From positions 349,675-413,674 of the forward strand of contig MU278369.1 of the NCBI GenBank assembly GCA_022385755.1: a stretch of DNA of 64,000 nucleotides. The letters are read 5' to 3'. The first letter of the stretch is position 1. Each line of letters begins with the position of its first letter. Both the position numbers and the translations under genes were made by a program. This DNA comes from Trametopsis cervina. Taxonomy: Eukaryota; Basidiomycota; Agaricomycetes; Polyporales; Irpicaceae. Of this stretch, positions 1-12,880 are shown piece after piece. Under the pieces are notes generated by a model that was not told the origin of the DNA, ran no database searches, and saw only the letters and a list, made by a program, of their open reading frames with translations.

Positions 1-301
1 GACACACCTGAATTGGCGACAAGAAAGACCCCCACTGGTGAACCAGTTTCGTGAACATGCTGTACGGCCCACACTTATCAACTTTTCTCAGCCGTCCGAA
101 CACCGAGAGTTCATCATAAGTCATTCCCATGTCAGCCTGTAAATGGTCAGTATTCAGTTTTGAAACAGACGTGAGACCTGATGAACCTCATCAGCCTGGA
201 CATAAGTCTCCGTGATTGGCTCAAGCTCCGCAGTGGGAACCGCATCTAGGAAGCTTGATTGTGTTCGTCAGTAATTGCATTGAATGACGTAGATATAGCA
301 T
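1..301. other. Non-coding stretch at left edge
   Basis: This is the 3' side of the NAD+ synthetase gene that ends at 302. I see no reading frame with coding character, no RNA gene and no repeat. It probably holds the 3' untranslated region and the start of the next intergenic space. Confidence 0.4.
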
Positions 302-2823
302 TTACCCCTGCAAAACGGGGAGTTCGAAAGCATCACGGGCGTATGCAATGAACTTTTTGAGGTCCACCTTACTGATCGCGCCAATGGGGTTGATATCCGC
401 TACAACAGAAAGTCAGCATAGAGAATGCAAACCAAGAAGCCAGTTCGTGCCCGATGAACAATCGTATTTCGTGAAATATCCTCGTAGACTATACATACAT
501 TATTAAATTAGTAGAGAATATGTATTTGAAACACGGAAGGACCGACCTCTCGTCAACATTCGCGCTACCAAGGACAAGAAGACCGCCATTTCTACCTCTT
601 GCCCACGGTAGAAGCTGAGCAAATAGATAGGCGAGAACCATACGAAGACGGGCCTTGTAGGGCATTAGAACAGGGTACAGATTCCCGATCCAAGTAACAG
701 GATCACCTGGATGTTCTGAAGTGCTAGATTCTCGGCATTGCTTCCACCGTGCACACGATATTGGGGTTTGACTCCGGTGACAAATGCAAATAAATCGCGC
801 ACTGCCGTAACGATTGAATCCATGTTGAGGTCAGTGTGGTAGCTTGTAGCATGTCAGAGATGTAGTTGTATCAACATAGACTGATCTCACCTTCCTATAG
901 CTTCTGCGAGCTCTTTCGCTCTCTTCCTTGTGTCGGCACTCGAGTTCTCCGTACCCATATAGCATGTATGAAAAATTCTGTTGGACAAATCTCTTGGATC
1001 CGTAGGGATCCATGACGAGTCTTCTGGTTCTCCAGCTATCCTGCGTGCATCAACGATGACATGCTGATCTACAGTGGAGAATCAGACTAGCTGTGATTAT
1101 ACCGCCAGCCTGGAGTACTGACCTCCTCGTTCAGCGGCTTCGCACACGAGCCGGCACATCGAGAACGCGATAGTAGCGGTGGCGCAACTATCAATACCTC
1201 CACTTAAGGGCAAGAAATAGCCTTGTGTTCGAGATCGCCTGAGATAGTCCCACATCCAGCATGCCGGTCCAAGACTCAGAAATTGTGATTCAGTGGTACA
1301 GTTGCCTCGAGATCAAAATAGGAACTCACGCAATCTCTTCCTCGGGCTTGTGATATCGCGGCTGGTAATCGTGCAGGATTAGATCATCGAGATCTTTCAC
1401 GCTATCAAACTTGTCGCCCGAGAGTGCGAAATCAACCTCAATCCGGTGGTAGCGGTCGGCAGCAGCAGCCTGCATGCTTCTACTGCTGATGGCACGGTGC
1501 GAGCGAACATCCTCCAGATCCACTGTCGCACTGACGACTTCAACGTCGTTCATGGAGAATTGTGAACCTTGCGCGATGATCTTCCCGTTTACTGCGATCA
1601 TGGCACACCCGTCATAGTATAAGCGGTCCCCATCGCAGCCTTGCTGGTTGGCGTAGAGGTATATACCTCCTAGCTGATCACGGTCATTGATATGTCCCAG
1701 TAAACGAGAAGATATGTACCTTCATAGTGGCTTCCTTGATGAGTTCCACTCTCGAGTACAATTTCCGCAGTTCATGGTGACTACCACTCGAGTTGGTAAA
1801 GATCTCAACACCGTCAAGTCCCATGAGAATATGCGGGCTGATCCGACATTCAGCGAGGATGTTTGTTCCTGAGGTCTACACGACACGTACCTCGCTGGTG
1901 TGAATAATTCTTCGCATAGTTCCACACCTATGCATGTATCTACCGTGCTGACCACTGCGTCCCCAAACGGGATTTTGACCTGCATATTTGTCAGTATCCA
2001 GCTTAGATGGCGACGCTGGAAAGAGAGACCTGTCCCGTGACAGCTTGAATGATACGCGGCAAGTAATGATCTTCTACCTGCCTATGCTTTTGCCATGGGG
2101 TGAAGTATCGAAGCTCCCTATAATTACCATTGTTTGCCATCCACATTTTGGGGCGAATGTGAAGAATGCGACGGTTATAGATGATAACACGACAGTTGTA
2201 TATGACGTTCTTGTGAACCACAGGCCTGTCAACAAGAAACAAGGATAAGACGTTATACCACTGATTTTATGAGAATAATCCTTACATGCCAATATCACAT
2301 AGTATGTCTTCTGTTTCCTCATTTTTTAGGATTTCCGCAAGGACTTCCCAAGAATGCATAATCGTATCACCTAACGATGCTTAGCAGATCAAGCGCCACA
2401 CACTAGGCAAGTTACACGATTACCTTCCAGAAAGTGATCTAAACATCCATATCCACTGTGAACTGTTTAGATGCGATAATAATCAAGGTGGACCGTGGGC
2501 ATACTGACGTTATTTCGAGCTCAGGCCCAACCCGAAGTGTAGCACCCTTCTGCTTCGCTATCCGAATACTTTCGAGTATCCGTAATAGATTGCCCTGAGC
2601 AATAATCAGCAAACTTTTCTGATGCCCTTAAGACTCGATATCTTCTCACTTCAAAATCGAGGGCCCACTGATTGAGCGAACTAAAAGATGCACCATTGTG
2701 AGCCATTGATTGCTAGGCCAAAGATCACTTCAGCATACCAGCTGTGGAACGTCGTTAGTGAAGATTGGATTACTATCATACAATAGATATATCTCACGTT
2801 GCAACTGTGATCAAATGCCCCAT
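302..2823 (-). CDS. QNS1: Glutamine-dependent NAD+ synthetase
   Basis: It makes NAD+ from deamido-NAD+, using ATP and ammonia taken from glutamine, in the last step of NAD biosynthesis. The N-terminal nitrilase-type glutaminase shows its triad: Glu in LRVGPEL, Lys in RPKMWMAN and Cys in [10 protein letters not shown]. The C-terminal synthetase shows the pyrophosphate loop SGGIDS (about 1,190 on the minus strand) followed by CATAT. The protein ends [17 protein letters not shown]. The start is a tiny first exon at 2823-2798 (MGHLITVAT), split by an intron from [11 protein letters not shown] second intron (GTGAGA...CTCAG) joins LDFE to GNLLRILES. Several more introns interrupt the gene, so no single frame covers it. 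MGHL...AT is the usual start of the family, which is why I prefer it to the ATG at 2706. The exact edge of exon 1 is uncertain because one conserved Cys before SLNQ is not recovered. Confidence 0.93.
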
Positions 2824-3493
2824 TTCTCCTCTACACAAGTTTGTGTCGGCCGGAGTCGCGTAGATTGCGCCGTCCACAGGAGTTGGATGCAGGAGATGAG
2901 GACATATTCAGGCCTATCTATATCGACCCGTGGGAAAATCGTGACGCAGCTGTAAGCTTAGAAAGAAAGACCGCACGCATGTGCATATCATTACCAAGGC
3001 CATCTTGCGATGAAGAGCTCAGGAAGTTCGGGCATAATACACGCGATGGAAATATTTCGTAAAACCGCACTAGTGTCCGTCTAAGATACTATAGGATAGA
3101 GTGTCCGAATGAATAATGAGCGCATGCAGCGAGTTAACCCGACTGTATTCGATGGGATCGATGTGGAAAAAGTCGACTATGGACTATGCGGGGAGGAAAA
3201 CCTGAGGCACAAGGTCCATCAACTTCAAGACAGCGGAAACAAGTGCGACGAGTGTTGGGGTTGGTAGGCGATGGGAGGTGGGACGAATCCATATGCAGTA
3301 GGTGGCTAGAAAACCCAGAATAGCCTATGTAAATTGTTGCGGGTATATCTAGATGGTTTGAGTGGACGGATAGCTGACAACGCAGAATAGCACTAGCGAG
3401 GTGAAGAGGAGGGTAGAAAGCAAGGCAATATCCGTGATCATGAATACAACAAGGAGGGAGAAAACAAGAGAAAGGCAAGGGAAATCAGCAGGA
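2824..3493. other. Intergenic region between QNS1 and the Zds-like gene
   Basis: This stretch holds the 5' flank of QNS1 and the 3' flank of the Zds-like gene. Open frames on both strands are short and have no recognisable motif. I see no RNA gene or repeat. Confidence 0.4.
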
Positions 3494-6146
3494 TCATTTT
3501 CGTCGCTGTTGGTACACTGCCAGAGGCACGTCCTCTTCTTCGGTAGCTCGATAGCCGGGCATCACAGCAGTAGCACTGTTACCCTTGCGCGATAGAGTCG
3601 CGCCATTGACTTGGCGATGTGAAGGCACAGCTGGCTTGGCAGACGCAGAGAGCGATCTCCCTGGAATTCTTCCTTGTACTGGTTGCATCTTTTCTAGTTG
3701 AGGGGAATACCGTTGTGTAGCCGGTGGAGATGTCCTGGCACTAGCCGAAGGTGGAGAAACCACCCTTGGGGGCGGAGAAGCCGAGGGCGGTGCGGCAGAA
3801 TTTATCCACGCCTGCTCAACAGCAGCAGGGGACATAGCACCGGGCGGCAAGTGAAGCGATCCAGGTTGGGTGTTCATCCCGTACGGTTGACCCATCAACG
3901 GGCCATTGGCAGCATTGTAGTAGCGGTTCTGCGCTACTTGCGGCTGAGGCTGTACAAGCTGCACAGAGGGATACTGTACCGGCGGAGGACCCCGCTGAAC
4001 CTGTTGAGGAAAGCCCATAGGAGGAGGAGCAGACGACGATGTCCGCGGCATGGATGGACCACCCCCTTGATACACATACTCTTGTTCCATCGCCCGATGT
4101 TGCATCTCGTATTGCGGCCCACGAACAGGTGTTTCCGCCCTCCGTGCGCCAGCGGTGCCCGGTGTCGGTGATTTGGTAAGACTGCCTTTCCGCTTGCTCT
4201 CAACGCTTCGCTCTCTTTCCTTCTCTCTTTCCCTTTCACGCTCCCTATCTTTCTCTAGCCGTTCCCTCTCCATTCTCTCCCTTTCCTCCTTCTCCCTTTT
4301 CTCTCGCTCGACTTGCTCGCGGTCGTTTTCGCCTTCTACGTGATCGCCGTTAGCTGACGCGGGGGTCGAAGTGGCAGGGGTCGGGCTTTTGTTGATAACG
4401 CCAAGGTACCAAAACATGAGATTACTGATGAGCACTTGTTCGTACAGAGGCCGACGAGGATTGGCCAGCTTTATATGACTAAGCCGATATATGGCTCGCT
4501 CGACGTGAATCGGATAACGTGCATATCCCTGCATGGGTTGGGGAGAGGGAGGGGGGACGTAGCTTTTGGCGGATTTGGATGATCCCAATAGTGCCGCCGC
4601 GGTTTCACGGCCTGCGTTTCCAAGACCGCCAGGTGGCGGCGATGAAACCTCGTCCTGCTTCTTCTTCCCGAACAGTGAGCCAAAGAATCCACTGTCCTTC
4701 TCCTTCTCTTTCTCTCGCTGGCTGCCATGGCCCCTCTTTACAGCCTTGTCTCCGCCCCATTTACCGAAGAGACCTTTCTTGTCCCTTTCCCTGCGATGGT
4801 CGGAGGGACTGGGCGAAGTAGATGGCGACGGAGGAGCCTGATAAGATGAACTCTGATGGGTGAGGGGCGGACGCTGAGATTGGGGACGCTCAATAGTGGG
4901 AGGAAGGGGAGGCACAGGAGGCACATGAGGGACCGATGCAATCTCTGGTGAAGGCGATCGTAGGTCGGCCTGCACATCAGATAGAGGCGGAGATAAAACA
5001 CGCTGTGGCTTGGGATGGTGCAGAACAGGAAGAGACAACTCTGGTAGTTGCGGCTCGGGAGGCGAAACAGGCTGGAATTCTGGTGTTTCTGGAGATGTGA
5101 CAAGCAAAGGTGCATGAGTTTCAGATTCGTCGGAATCTTCCCTCGCGTAAGCCTCGTATATTGAAGACTCCTCGCTATATGACTCTGGACGTAGGTTAAG
5201 GGGCGATTCTGAGACGTCTGAGTCTGCACGATTACGTGCCGGCGCTTCATCGCCATGGTCGCTGGAAGATAGTTCATCTGAGAGGCGATTGGGAAGCGTG
5301 GTGGAACGAGGTGTAGCACCCCTTCTCGCCCGTGTGGATGTGAAACGGTGCGGTCCTTCACCTGTACCTGGCTTGCGTATCTTTGTGCGCGCAGCTCGTC
5401 GTAATATTTGACCAGGTCGTGGAACTATGATTGGAGCGTCGGCCTCGTCACCTTGTTCAGGGATGTTGTCCATTTGATCAATGACTACCGAAGACAAATA
5501 GAGTAGCAGTTGAATAACAGCCCGACGTCAGACGGGAGAGGCAGGACACACCTGAGGGTGAGATGTTCATGCTCATACTCCTCCGTAGGACACTCCGTAG
5601 CCTGGACGGATCGCTACTCTGCGACGCTTCCTCTGCGAGCTCTTCCAGCTTCTGTAGATCGTTAATGGTCAACTGAGGACCCTGATTCCCGAATACGCTC
5701 GTCCTGTTTCGCCGTAGAGGCACCACGTCTTCGTCCTCCACCCCATCCTTTTCCGAGGGGTTATATTGCCTGCTCAGCATAGACTTCTTTCTGCCTAACC
5801 CTCCCATGGATCCTACTGAGCTCGCACGGCTGAGGCTTGCACCGTCCACCTCGTTCCTGGCATGTTCCTTGAGAAACTGTCTGAATTCCGCGGGAGCGAT
5901 CTCTGGATGCAGGCGGGCAGGTACCCAGAAAAGATTGAGAGGGTCATCTCCGGCGACAGACGAGTTGTCACTTTCATTCGAATGAGAACTACTTGAAGAG
6001 TCATCCCAGTATCCACTTGATGAGCTGGACTCGCTTGACACCGTCGGGAGATCAGGGTCTATAAGGCTTCCCGGTGCACTGGACCTTCGCTTGATATCTC
6101 GCAAGGTCTCGACCTCTCTCTGAATCTCGAGTTCTGAAGGTTGCAT
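3494..6146 (-). CDS. Zds1/Zds2-type regulator of protein phosphatase 2A
   Basis: Two exons are joined by one intron of 67 bp (5551-5485, GTGTGT...GGTAG), giving about 861 residues. The N-terminal part contains FWVPARLHPEIAPAEF (about residues 72-88), which matches the conserved N-terminal Zds motif. The Zds C-terminal domain lies near residues 520-565, with key stretches AIYRLSHIKLANPRRPL and YEQVLISNLMFWYLGV. In yeast, Zds1 and Zds2 bind the B-type regulatory subunit of PP2A and control mitotic entry and polarity. The rest is low-complexity: Ser-rich, Pro-rich, and a long run of alternating Arg/Glu near residues 580-630 that should form a charged helix. I chose the start at MQPSELEIQREVE because it is the usual family start; an in-frame ATG lies 25 codons upstream (6221). 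PP2A control in this species is inferred from family membership. Confidence 0.88.
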
Positions 6147-7499
6147 GACCTGCGAGCGTTGGGAGTGACTGAATGTCGTTGGAAGAGCCAGGCTCACCGC
6201 AGAGCACAAGGGCAGAGACAAGGAAAGTCGCTACACTAAGCGCCCAAGGTCGTCTGCCGAAATCGTTGATCGCCGAGTTACCAGCTTTGAAGGCATTTTG
6301 CGCACTATTAATCCAGCCACCATGTTCATCCATTCTTGACTGGACTACAACCTGTGCCACCGTCACGCAGCCTGACTGTAGCTCGCACACAGCAGTTCGT
6401 AAGGCGTTTTGCGCTATTTCTTGACCGTGAAGACGATCTCGAGAAAAATTACCAATTCCTACCCTTTTTTTTGCAGCAGAGACTCTTCTACGGCTATAGT
6501 TAGAAGCACCCTATGCATTATTCCTCCGTAAAACCTCGTTGGGCCATCCCGCGGCGGAGCTGTAATGAACGCTCCCCCTTCTACAATTAGTAAGTCTAGT
6601 AGTCCAGCTCTCCCACGAACAGCATTACAATAATATGGCAAATAACTTGCACCCAATCTATTCGATATATGGCGATGGTCTGCGGCTACCATGACGGCAT
6701 GGCAATTTTTCTAACGGCTGTACTGTGTACTGTAGTCGACGTTCACACCATGGATCGCGGTCGTGACAGCGTCTACATGTGGCGGTCAACGCGTCAACTG
6801 AAGAACACTGAGTAAAGATGTAAAACGCATGCACAGCCGATGGACTTGACTGTATAGAGGATTTGAGACCGGGGGGAGCAGCTTCCTTCTGCCTCCCAAC
6901 AGAACCCACGGCGTGTGAGTCCCAAGTCCCTATCCCTACACAGCAGGCAGGAATATTTAACTGAACAAACTTACTGGCGTTGATTGTGCCGTGAGAAATG
7001 CGCCCTTGCGGCAGCTTTAAGACGATTTGAGCTTGGCGGGCCGGATACGTCATGGCACCTCCCGCTACGTGACAACCGGATCCGAGTACTTCCCTCCATA
7101 TATCAGGTAGTCGGAAAGGCACTAACCGTTGATCTCAGGCAGCCACAGCCCAGCGGCCCTTTGTAGCTTACCCTCATCACGCTCAGAGCAACCTCAAGCA
7201 TCCGACTCGTTAGAACGGGCCTGTCGTGTTCGAATCAGAAGTATCAACAAAGACATGAGCAGACCTGGCACGCAGTCCTCACTTCAGCGGCCCGCGCATG
7301 CGCAAGTCGTAACTCCAGGTTAGTCGGATCAAGGAAAATATGATTGAAGGCAATCACTACAAATGCTCATGGATGCTACATGCCACCAGAAGCATCGAGG
7401 AGTAGTACAGCGAGCTGCAAAATCGAGGACGACCTAGTCGTCGTCCCTCCCCTACGGAGTGCAGGTATTGTCTGCTAGCTTTGTCCATCATGATGCTAG
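6147..7499. other. Intergenic region upstream of the Zds-like gene
   Basis: This holds the promoter side of the minus-strand Zds-like gene. Plus-strand frames around 6,984-7,323 are short, overlap each other and show no motif. I do not call a gene here. Confidence 0.35.
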
Positions 7500-7880
7500 G
7501 TGCTCAGACGACGACCGTCAGATTTCGGACAGAGCTCGCAGAGCACTTTACACGCCGTGGACCCCGATGCGTGGTCAATGCCACAAATACCTCTCGGCCT
7601 GGAACAGCTGAATGGACATGACTTGATGGCCATGTTCCCCACCCAGGCACCAATGCAACTTGTGTGCTGCGACGATATTTTTAAATCACAGGCGCGCGAG
7701 TTCCTTTCAAGACAGGGTCCCCCAGTGGATATACAAGAGTCGCCTGCAACATCAGTCGAAGAGACGGCGCGTATCCCTTTGACAATACCACCGGTAACCC
7801 ATGAGACGAGAACATACGCTCCGCGCCACCGCCGTGTATCGAAGGTGCGAATTCGACTCAATCATGTACGGTCAGTGTAA
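7500..7880 (+). CDS. Small hypothetical protein, unrecognised
   Basis: A plus-strand frame of 126 codons has balanced composition and a plausible coding look (DPDAWSMPQIPLGLEQLNG near the start). I do not recognise a family. An optional short intron after the last codons (GTACGG...CTGCAG, 35 bp) would extend it by about 43 residues. The complementary strand also has a long frame, but its composition is poorer. It sits between two minus-strand genes, so it would be read away from PEX1's 3' end. No start-site signal decides between the first ATG and upstream exons. Confidence 0.3.
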   Translation: MLRRRPSDFGQSSQSTLHAVDPDAWSMPQIPLGLEQLNGHDLMAMFPTQAPMQLVCCDDIFKSQAREFLSRQGPPVDIQESPATSVEETARIPLTIPPVTHETRTYAPRHRRVSKVRIRLNHVRSV

Positions 7881-8181
7881 TGCTAACATGACATCTGCAG
7901 AACGATAGTGAGTTTATATCAGTCAAAAGTAGAGAAGCACGACTGAGTCTTCTCAGACTACACTCCACCACTAACCAGACGACCATTGCACCGCAATTAG
8001 CTATTTGACTTCCACGCTCACACACGACTGCGGACTCAGCAGTTAGAACTATTTAACTAACTTATTGTGACCATGCATTTCCATCTCTCACTTTCAAGAA
8101 TTTGTACATACTGACAATAGACGTTCTCGCCGCCTAATTAGTCATAACTCAGAGATATGAATGGGAGGATATGTCGGTGAA

Positions 8182-11100
8182 TCACATCAACGTCGCCCTG
8201 AGACCAATTCCACCAGCTTCAGGGGGTACTGGAAGTTCTCCACTTCTGTCAGATACAAACGCGCGATATCTAAATATGCATCGTTAGTGTCTTGCCGGAC
8301 ATACTCCACGTTGGGTACGTACATGTGGTTCAACCGCTCCCGTTCCTCAGGGGCGACCGAAGGTCTTGAAGATTGTAGTACCTTACGAAGATGAGCCTGT
8401 GTGATGGCCTGTTTCTGCGCAGTTATATCAGTTTCTCTTCGCTGACAATTGAGTACTCTTAGAGGAGGCTCACCTGAATAGTCTGAGCAGCTTTCTCCTG
8501 TTGAGAGGCTTTTTCGGGTCGTCGTTCGCTGTATAAGATACGCGATAACTAGAATGTGATCCATGTGTCACTTAGTAGCCATAGCTGGAGTATATACTGA
8601 ACTGACCTGTTTTTGAAAAGCAGCCTCTTCCGCCCTGGACTTCACAGATTTGCCCGCGTCGGGTCCGGAGATAATGGTGTATTCAATCGGCTGATCCTTG
8701 TCATCGGCCCTGCGATCTTTGGCACTTGAGCTGTCTGAAGACGCAGAGATACTTTCATGGATTATCTCAAGCTGAGCATTGTAGACCAGGGCCTGCAGAT
8801 CTGCACCAGAGAATCCTTCTGCTCCCACCGCTAATTCCTCAAAATCTACGGAGTCATCCAGGACAACTTTACGCCCAACAGCCTCAAGGATCTAACGTGG
8901 CGCATAAGCTATCTTATCAATAATACGGAAGATAGACTCGGGAGTTTTACCTCCTTCCGCTCGGTAGCATCTGGCATATTGCAGAGAAGCGACTTGTCCA
9001 AACGCCCCGGGCGAAGAAGAGCTGAATCAATAAGATCCGGGCGGCTGACGACATTGTCAGGTAGGAGTCGAGATACGTATTGGGGAACCAACCTAGTAGC
9101 GGCAAGCACATACACGCCCTCGAGCCCTTCGGCACCGTCCATTTGTGTGAGCATTTGATTGACTACACGATCAGTGACACCGGTGCTGTCATGTCCTCTG
9201 CAGACATTTACATCGTCAGTTGAATGAGAATGCGCGAACGAGATGAATGGGACCTTTTCGGTGCTATAGAATCAAACTCGTCGAAGAAGAGAACACAAGG
9301 TTTGGCCGCGCTCGCTCGCTCAAACAGTTCTCTAACCTGTACATGCAGATGTTGAGTCAACGTCTTGAGCTCGAAACATGCTGGTCCGCACCGATTGTTC
9401 GCTGGCACCTATATATTTATTCAGGAGCTCAGGGCCCTTGACGCTGATAAAATTCAGACCGCATTCCTTCGCGACCGCAGACGCAAGTAAGGTCTTCCCG
9501 CAGCCAGGGAAACCGTATAGGAGCAGTCTAAACCTTTATCAGCGATGCAGTTTGTGCTATACTGCGGTCTTGGCGTACCCAGAGCGTAGGCGCAACGGTG
9601 ACTGCGCAAAGATTGGCCCATACTTAGTCGGCCATTCCAAGGTCTCTCGTAACACCCGCTTTGTTTCCTGCAAGCCTATGTAACACTCTCTGAGTGAGCT
9701 ACTCTCAGGCCATGAACGTTTGACAACTCACCCCCAATATCAACCCAGGCGATGTCTGACTTCTGCAGTTTGACATCCCTTAATGACAATGGCACAAAGT
9801 CCACTTGTGCTTCCGTGAAATCATCTCCGGTCAGTGTTGGCTATGAATGCATCAGCTAAGTCATACGAGTAGCAGTGATGACTTTCTACCTCGAAGGCAC
9901 TCTCAAATGCATGCTCAGACACCCGAATGGCAGCTCGATGAACGGCTCTGGCCACTAGGTCCTTTAAGTCCGTCGCTGAATAACCTTCTGTCTGCGTCGC
10001 GATGGAAGAAAAATTGATGGGGCGCTGAGGGTCGTGCCTCAGCTCGGAGGAACCTAGATGTGTTTCCGTGAGATGTGACAAGATCTGGAAAGGCCACCAG
10101 GACGTTAGTACATAGTTGTCGTATGGAGACGGCCGCAATGAAAGCGCACATCTCGGCGAGCATCTTTGTCGGGTGGCTTGAGACGAACCACCTCTCTGAA
10201 TACATGAGCAACGTTGAGCCGTGAGTGTATGGTGGCGCTGGACTCAGCGGAAGCCAGTAGAATGATGCCTTTGGCGTTTGGGGTGGCGAACCGCGCAGCC
10301 GAGCCAAACAAACCCAGGAACAGCTCGGTGATGTGTCTTGCGCGAAATGAATCAGCGTGCTGTATGAGGACTGTGTAAGTACCCACTGCAAACCAGATTG
10401 AATGAACTAGCGTCGTCGCACAGTACCTCTTGTTCCATGCCCATCAGCTTATCGATGTTGTCCATGACCATAATTGCAGGGCGATGCCAGTAAGCTTTGT
10501 CGTACCAGTATCGCAGGAGGGCTTTGACTTTCGATACAGGTGTCTCGGCATATTTGGCAGCGTCAATATAAAAGGTATCTAAGAGCACTCGTTAGTTGTC
10601 AGGTGGAAAGGCTACATGAGTGTTGACACACATGACAGTGTACGTGAGTCGTCCTGCGAGGCCTTGGCTACAGCGCGAAGTATGGATGTCTTGCCCGTAC
10701 CGCTACGCCCCGTCACTAATAAACCGGGCACTGTATCCTGAAATGAGAATAGTCACAAGATATTCCAGAGGCTGCAATCTTACCGCCGTTGACGCGTGTC
10801 TTTCGGGCATGAGTGGCGAAGCTTGCGAGGCAAAATGCATTGCATTGGTCGATGATTGAATTAACGCCGGCCAGTTTCGATACAGTACTATGCACTCTAT
10901 ATAAATCAGCCTCATTAAATTACAGAACAAATATAAACGTACTGGTATGCTCGCCCCTTATCTTGTATGAGAGATACAGCAGGCTCGTCAGTTTCGCAAA
11001 GAAAATCTACTCTGCGAAGGTCAACATACTGACGGTACTAAGGATGCAGGATACTCACTTTACATTATCGAAATCTTCCAGTCCTGGCACGCTACCGAAC

Positions 11101-12387
11101 AAAGTAACATGCGCATCTGGAACAAGAAGTCCAGGTATCCATGTGACAAGAACTTCTGGCTCTGGTTCATGAGCCGTGACAGACTCGGAATTCGATTTTG
11201 GAGTATCAGGGAACTGGGGAACCAGTACCCGAGGCACAGCAGGGGCGTGAATTGGAGATGAGCTGGAATCTTTAGAGGGATCGGCCGGAGGGGCGAGTCG
11301 CTGCACGGCAGCTCTCCAGGCGCGGGGCCTGGCGTATGGAGCCTGATTTGCGATTTCATTCAGAAGGGCTCTCGACACTACCGCTACAGCTGTAGCAGAG
11401 CCATTATCCAACGAGGGACAAGAGATATCATAATCAGAACTACTGCGAGCCGGTAATACTCGCAGTACGCGTGACCTGTTTTCCGCTGGACTTGCCTCTC
11501 TTGCAGAATCGCTTGACTTTCCACGTTCCGTCGTGGTTGGAGGTGGGGCGGTGCCACTGACTGTTCCCCTAATTTTTGGAGCAACGCTGACCTCTGTGCC
11601 TGACGTGAGCAACAACGCCTTCCCTCCGTTTATTGAAGGAGTCAGAGAAACTGTGCGCGATTCAGATCATCTTCCTTCGGACATGCACGCAGAGGTCACA
11701 TACCGACACGTAAACGAATTCTGGTACGACCCAACACCCAAACATCTATCTCTTGCCCAATCATCGCTACACGGACTTGGGAAAGAAGAGTGGATTCCAC
11801 ATGCCCTGCATGCAATTCCTGGTCGAAATATGAGACAGGCCGTCAAAAGGGAATGTATATATGCGTACCAGGATCTCCCAATCATCCGCACTGACAGGCT
11901 CGGTCGCGACAGAGGTCGCGTGCCCTAGGTCATGCAGCAAACCAATCTCGACCTATGATATTGAGGACAAAGGTTATTTGCTATGGTGATTGATACCTAC
12001 CGTGTCGCCCTCTGCAAATCCCAAGCTCCCAGCAAACTGTGGATCGATTTCGATCGTCTCCAGTCCTTTTTCGCCTGACCCGCCGGACTGAAACTGAGCC
12101 AAAGACGAGGCCGACGCCATGCCCGTCCAACCAACGTATGCTTCGCCATTCGCTCCAATTGCACCACCATTCTGTGGCCTCCTTGACTTCTCGTCCGCCT
12201 CAATAGAGAGATGGATAGCAAGACCTTGGGGGCGCTACAGTCTTAGGACTGAATGAAGATTCGGATTGGCAGTGTTTTGCAAACTACTCACCACTCCACG
12301 CTCCAAAAGGGGTCCGTAGATTGATATAGGTAAGTTTACCAGAGAAGATCTAAGCGAGACATAGTGAATACGAGCACGTCTTGGCAT
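8182..12387 (-). CDS. PEX1: Peroxisomal biogenesis AAA+ ATPase Pex1
   Basis: Pex1 pairs with Pex6 to pull ubiquitinated Pex5 receptor out of the peroxisome membrane. The start exon reads [20 protein letters not shown]. The N-terminal double-psi-barrel region follows ([25 protein letters not shown]). The first AAA domain has Walker [10 protein letters not shown] (about 10,710) and a weak Walker B MVMDNID. The second AAA domain has Walker [10 protein letters not shown] (about 9,500) and Walker [15 protein letters not shown] (about 9,300), then [20 protein letters not shown] and [19 protein letters not shown]. The tail reads [20 protein letters not shown] and ends RATLM. Many introns of about 50 bp break the frame; the last one (GTACGT...TTTAG) joins RLNH to IYRAF. 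The degraded first Walker B is usual for Pex1 D1, which does not hydrolyse ATP well in known cases. The match runs end to end. Confidence 0.95.
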
Positions 12388-12880
12388 TTACTTCGTTCAA
12401 TGTCGAAGCTGGTTGTGTGACAAGGCAATAGAGCGGAGCGAGCCATGGTGAGGTTATAAAGGAAGCGGCAAATAGTGGCACAGCATGCACCGGTGAAGGA
12501 CGTATAATAATCACAAGCAACTGTCAATGTTGCTCTCCATGGACTCATTTGTCTCTTCTGCAAGCACAGTAAACGCATAAAGTAATGACAATGGCTAGGA
12601 AGCAGGCCCCAAATACGACCAGCTATTTAGCAGTGCACGTTACAAATCCAAGTCAGAGAGAATTGTCTCGTCAACTGGTGCTGCAATTGTAGTACATCGG
12701 GAAGCGGGGCTATGTGGACTCTCAATAGTGTCTAAAATCTATTTTTGAAGCACAGCGCATAAGAGTCTCTCGGCGAGTCGAAGTCTTAAGCCTGCGAGCG
12801 TGACTGACATTGATTGCGGAAGCCGGTCCTTATCATCCAATCCTTTGGTCCGCATGCAATGTATTCAATTAGGAACGCCA
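12388..12880. other. Intergenic region upstream of PEX1
   Basis: This separates PEX1 from the 3' end of the EXPERA gene, both read on the minus strand. It should hold the PEX1 promoter. I see no coding stretch or repeat. Confidence 0.4.

Noticed and set aside
3134..3478. Minus-strand frame of 114 codons after the Zds-like gene
   Set aside because: Rich in His, Cys and Pro without a motif, and it lies where the 3' untranslated region should be.
3698..4171. Plus-strand frame of 157 codons inside the Zds-like gene
   Set aside because: It is antisense to a low-complexity coding exon; Arg-rich composition is typical of a shadow frame.
7496..7861. Minus-strand frame of 121 codons
   Set aside because: It overlaps the plus-strand candidate completely and has poorer composition (Cys/Ser/Arg-rich); no motif.
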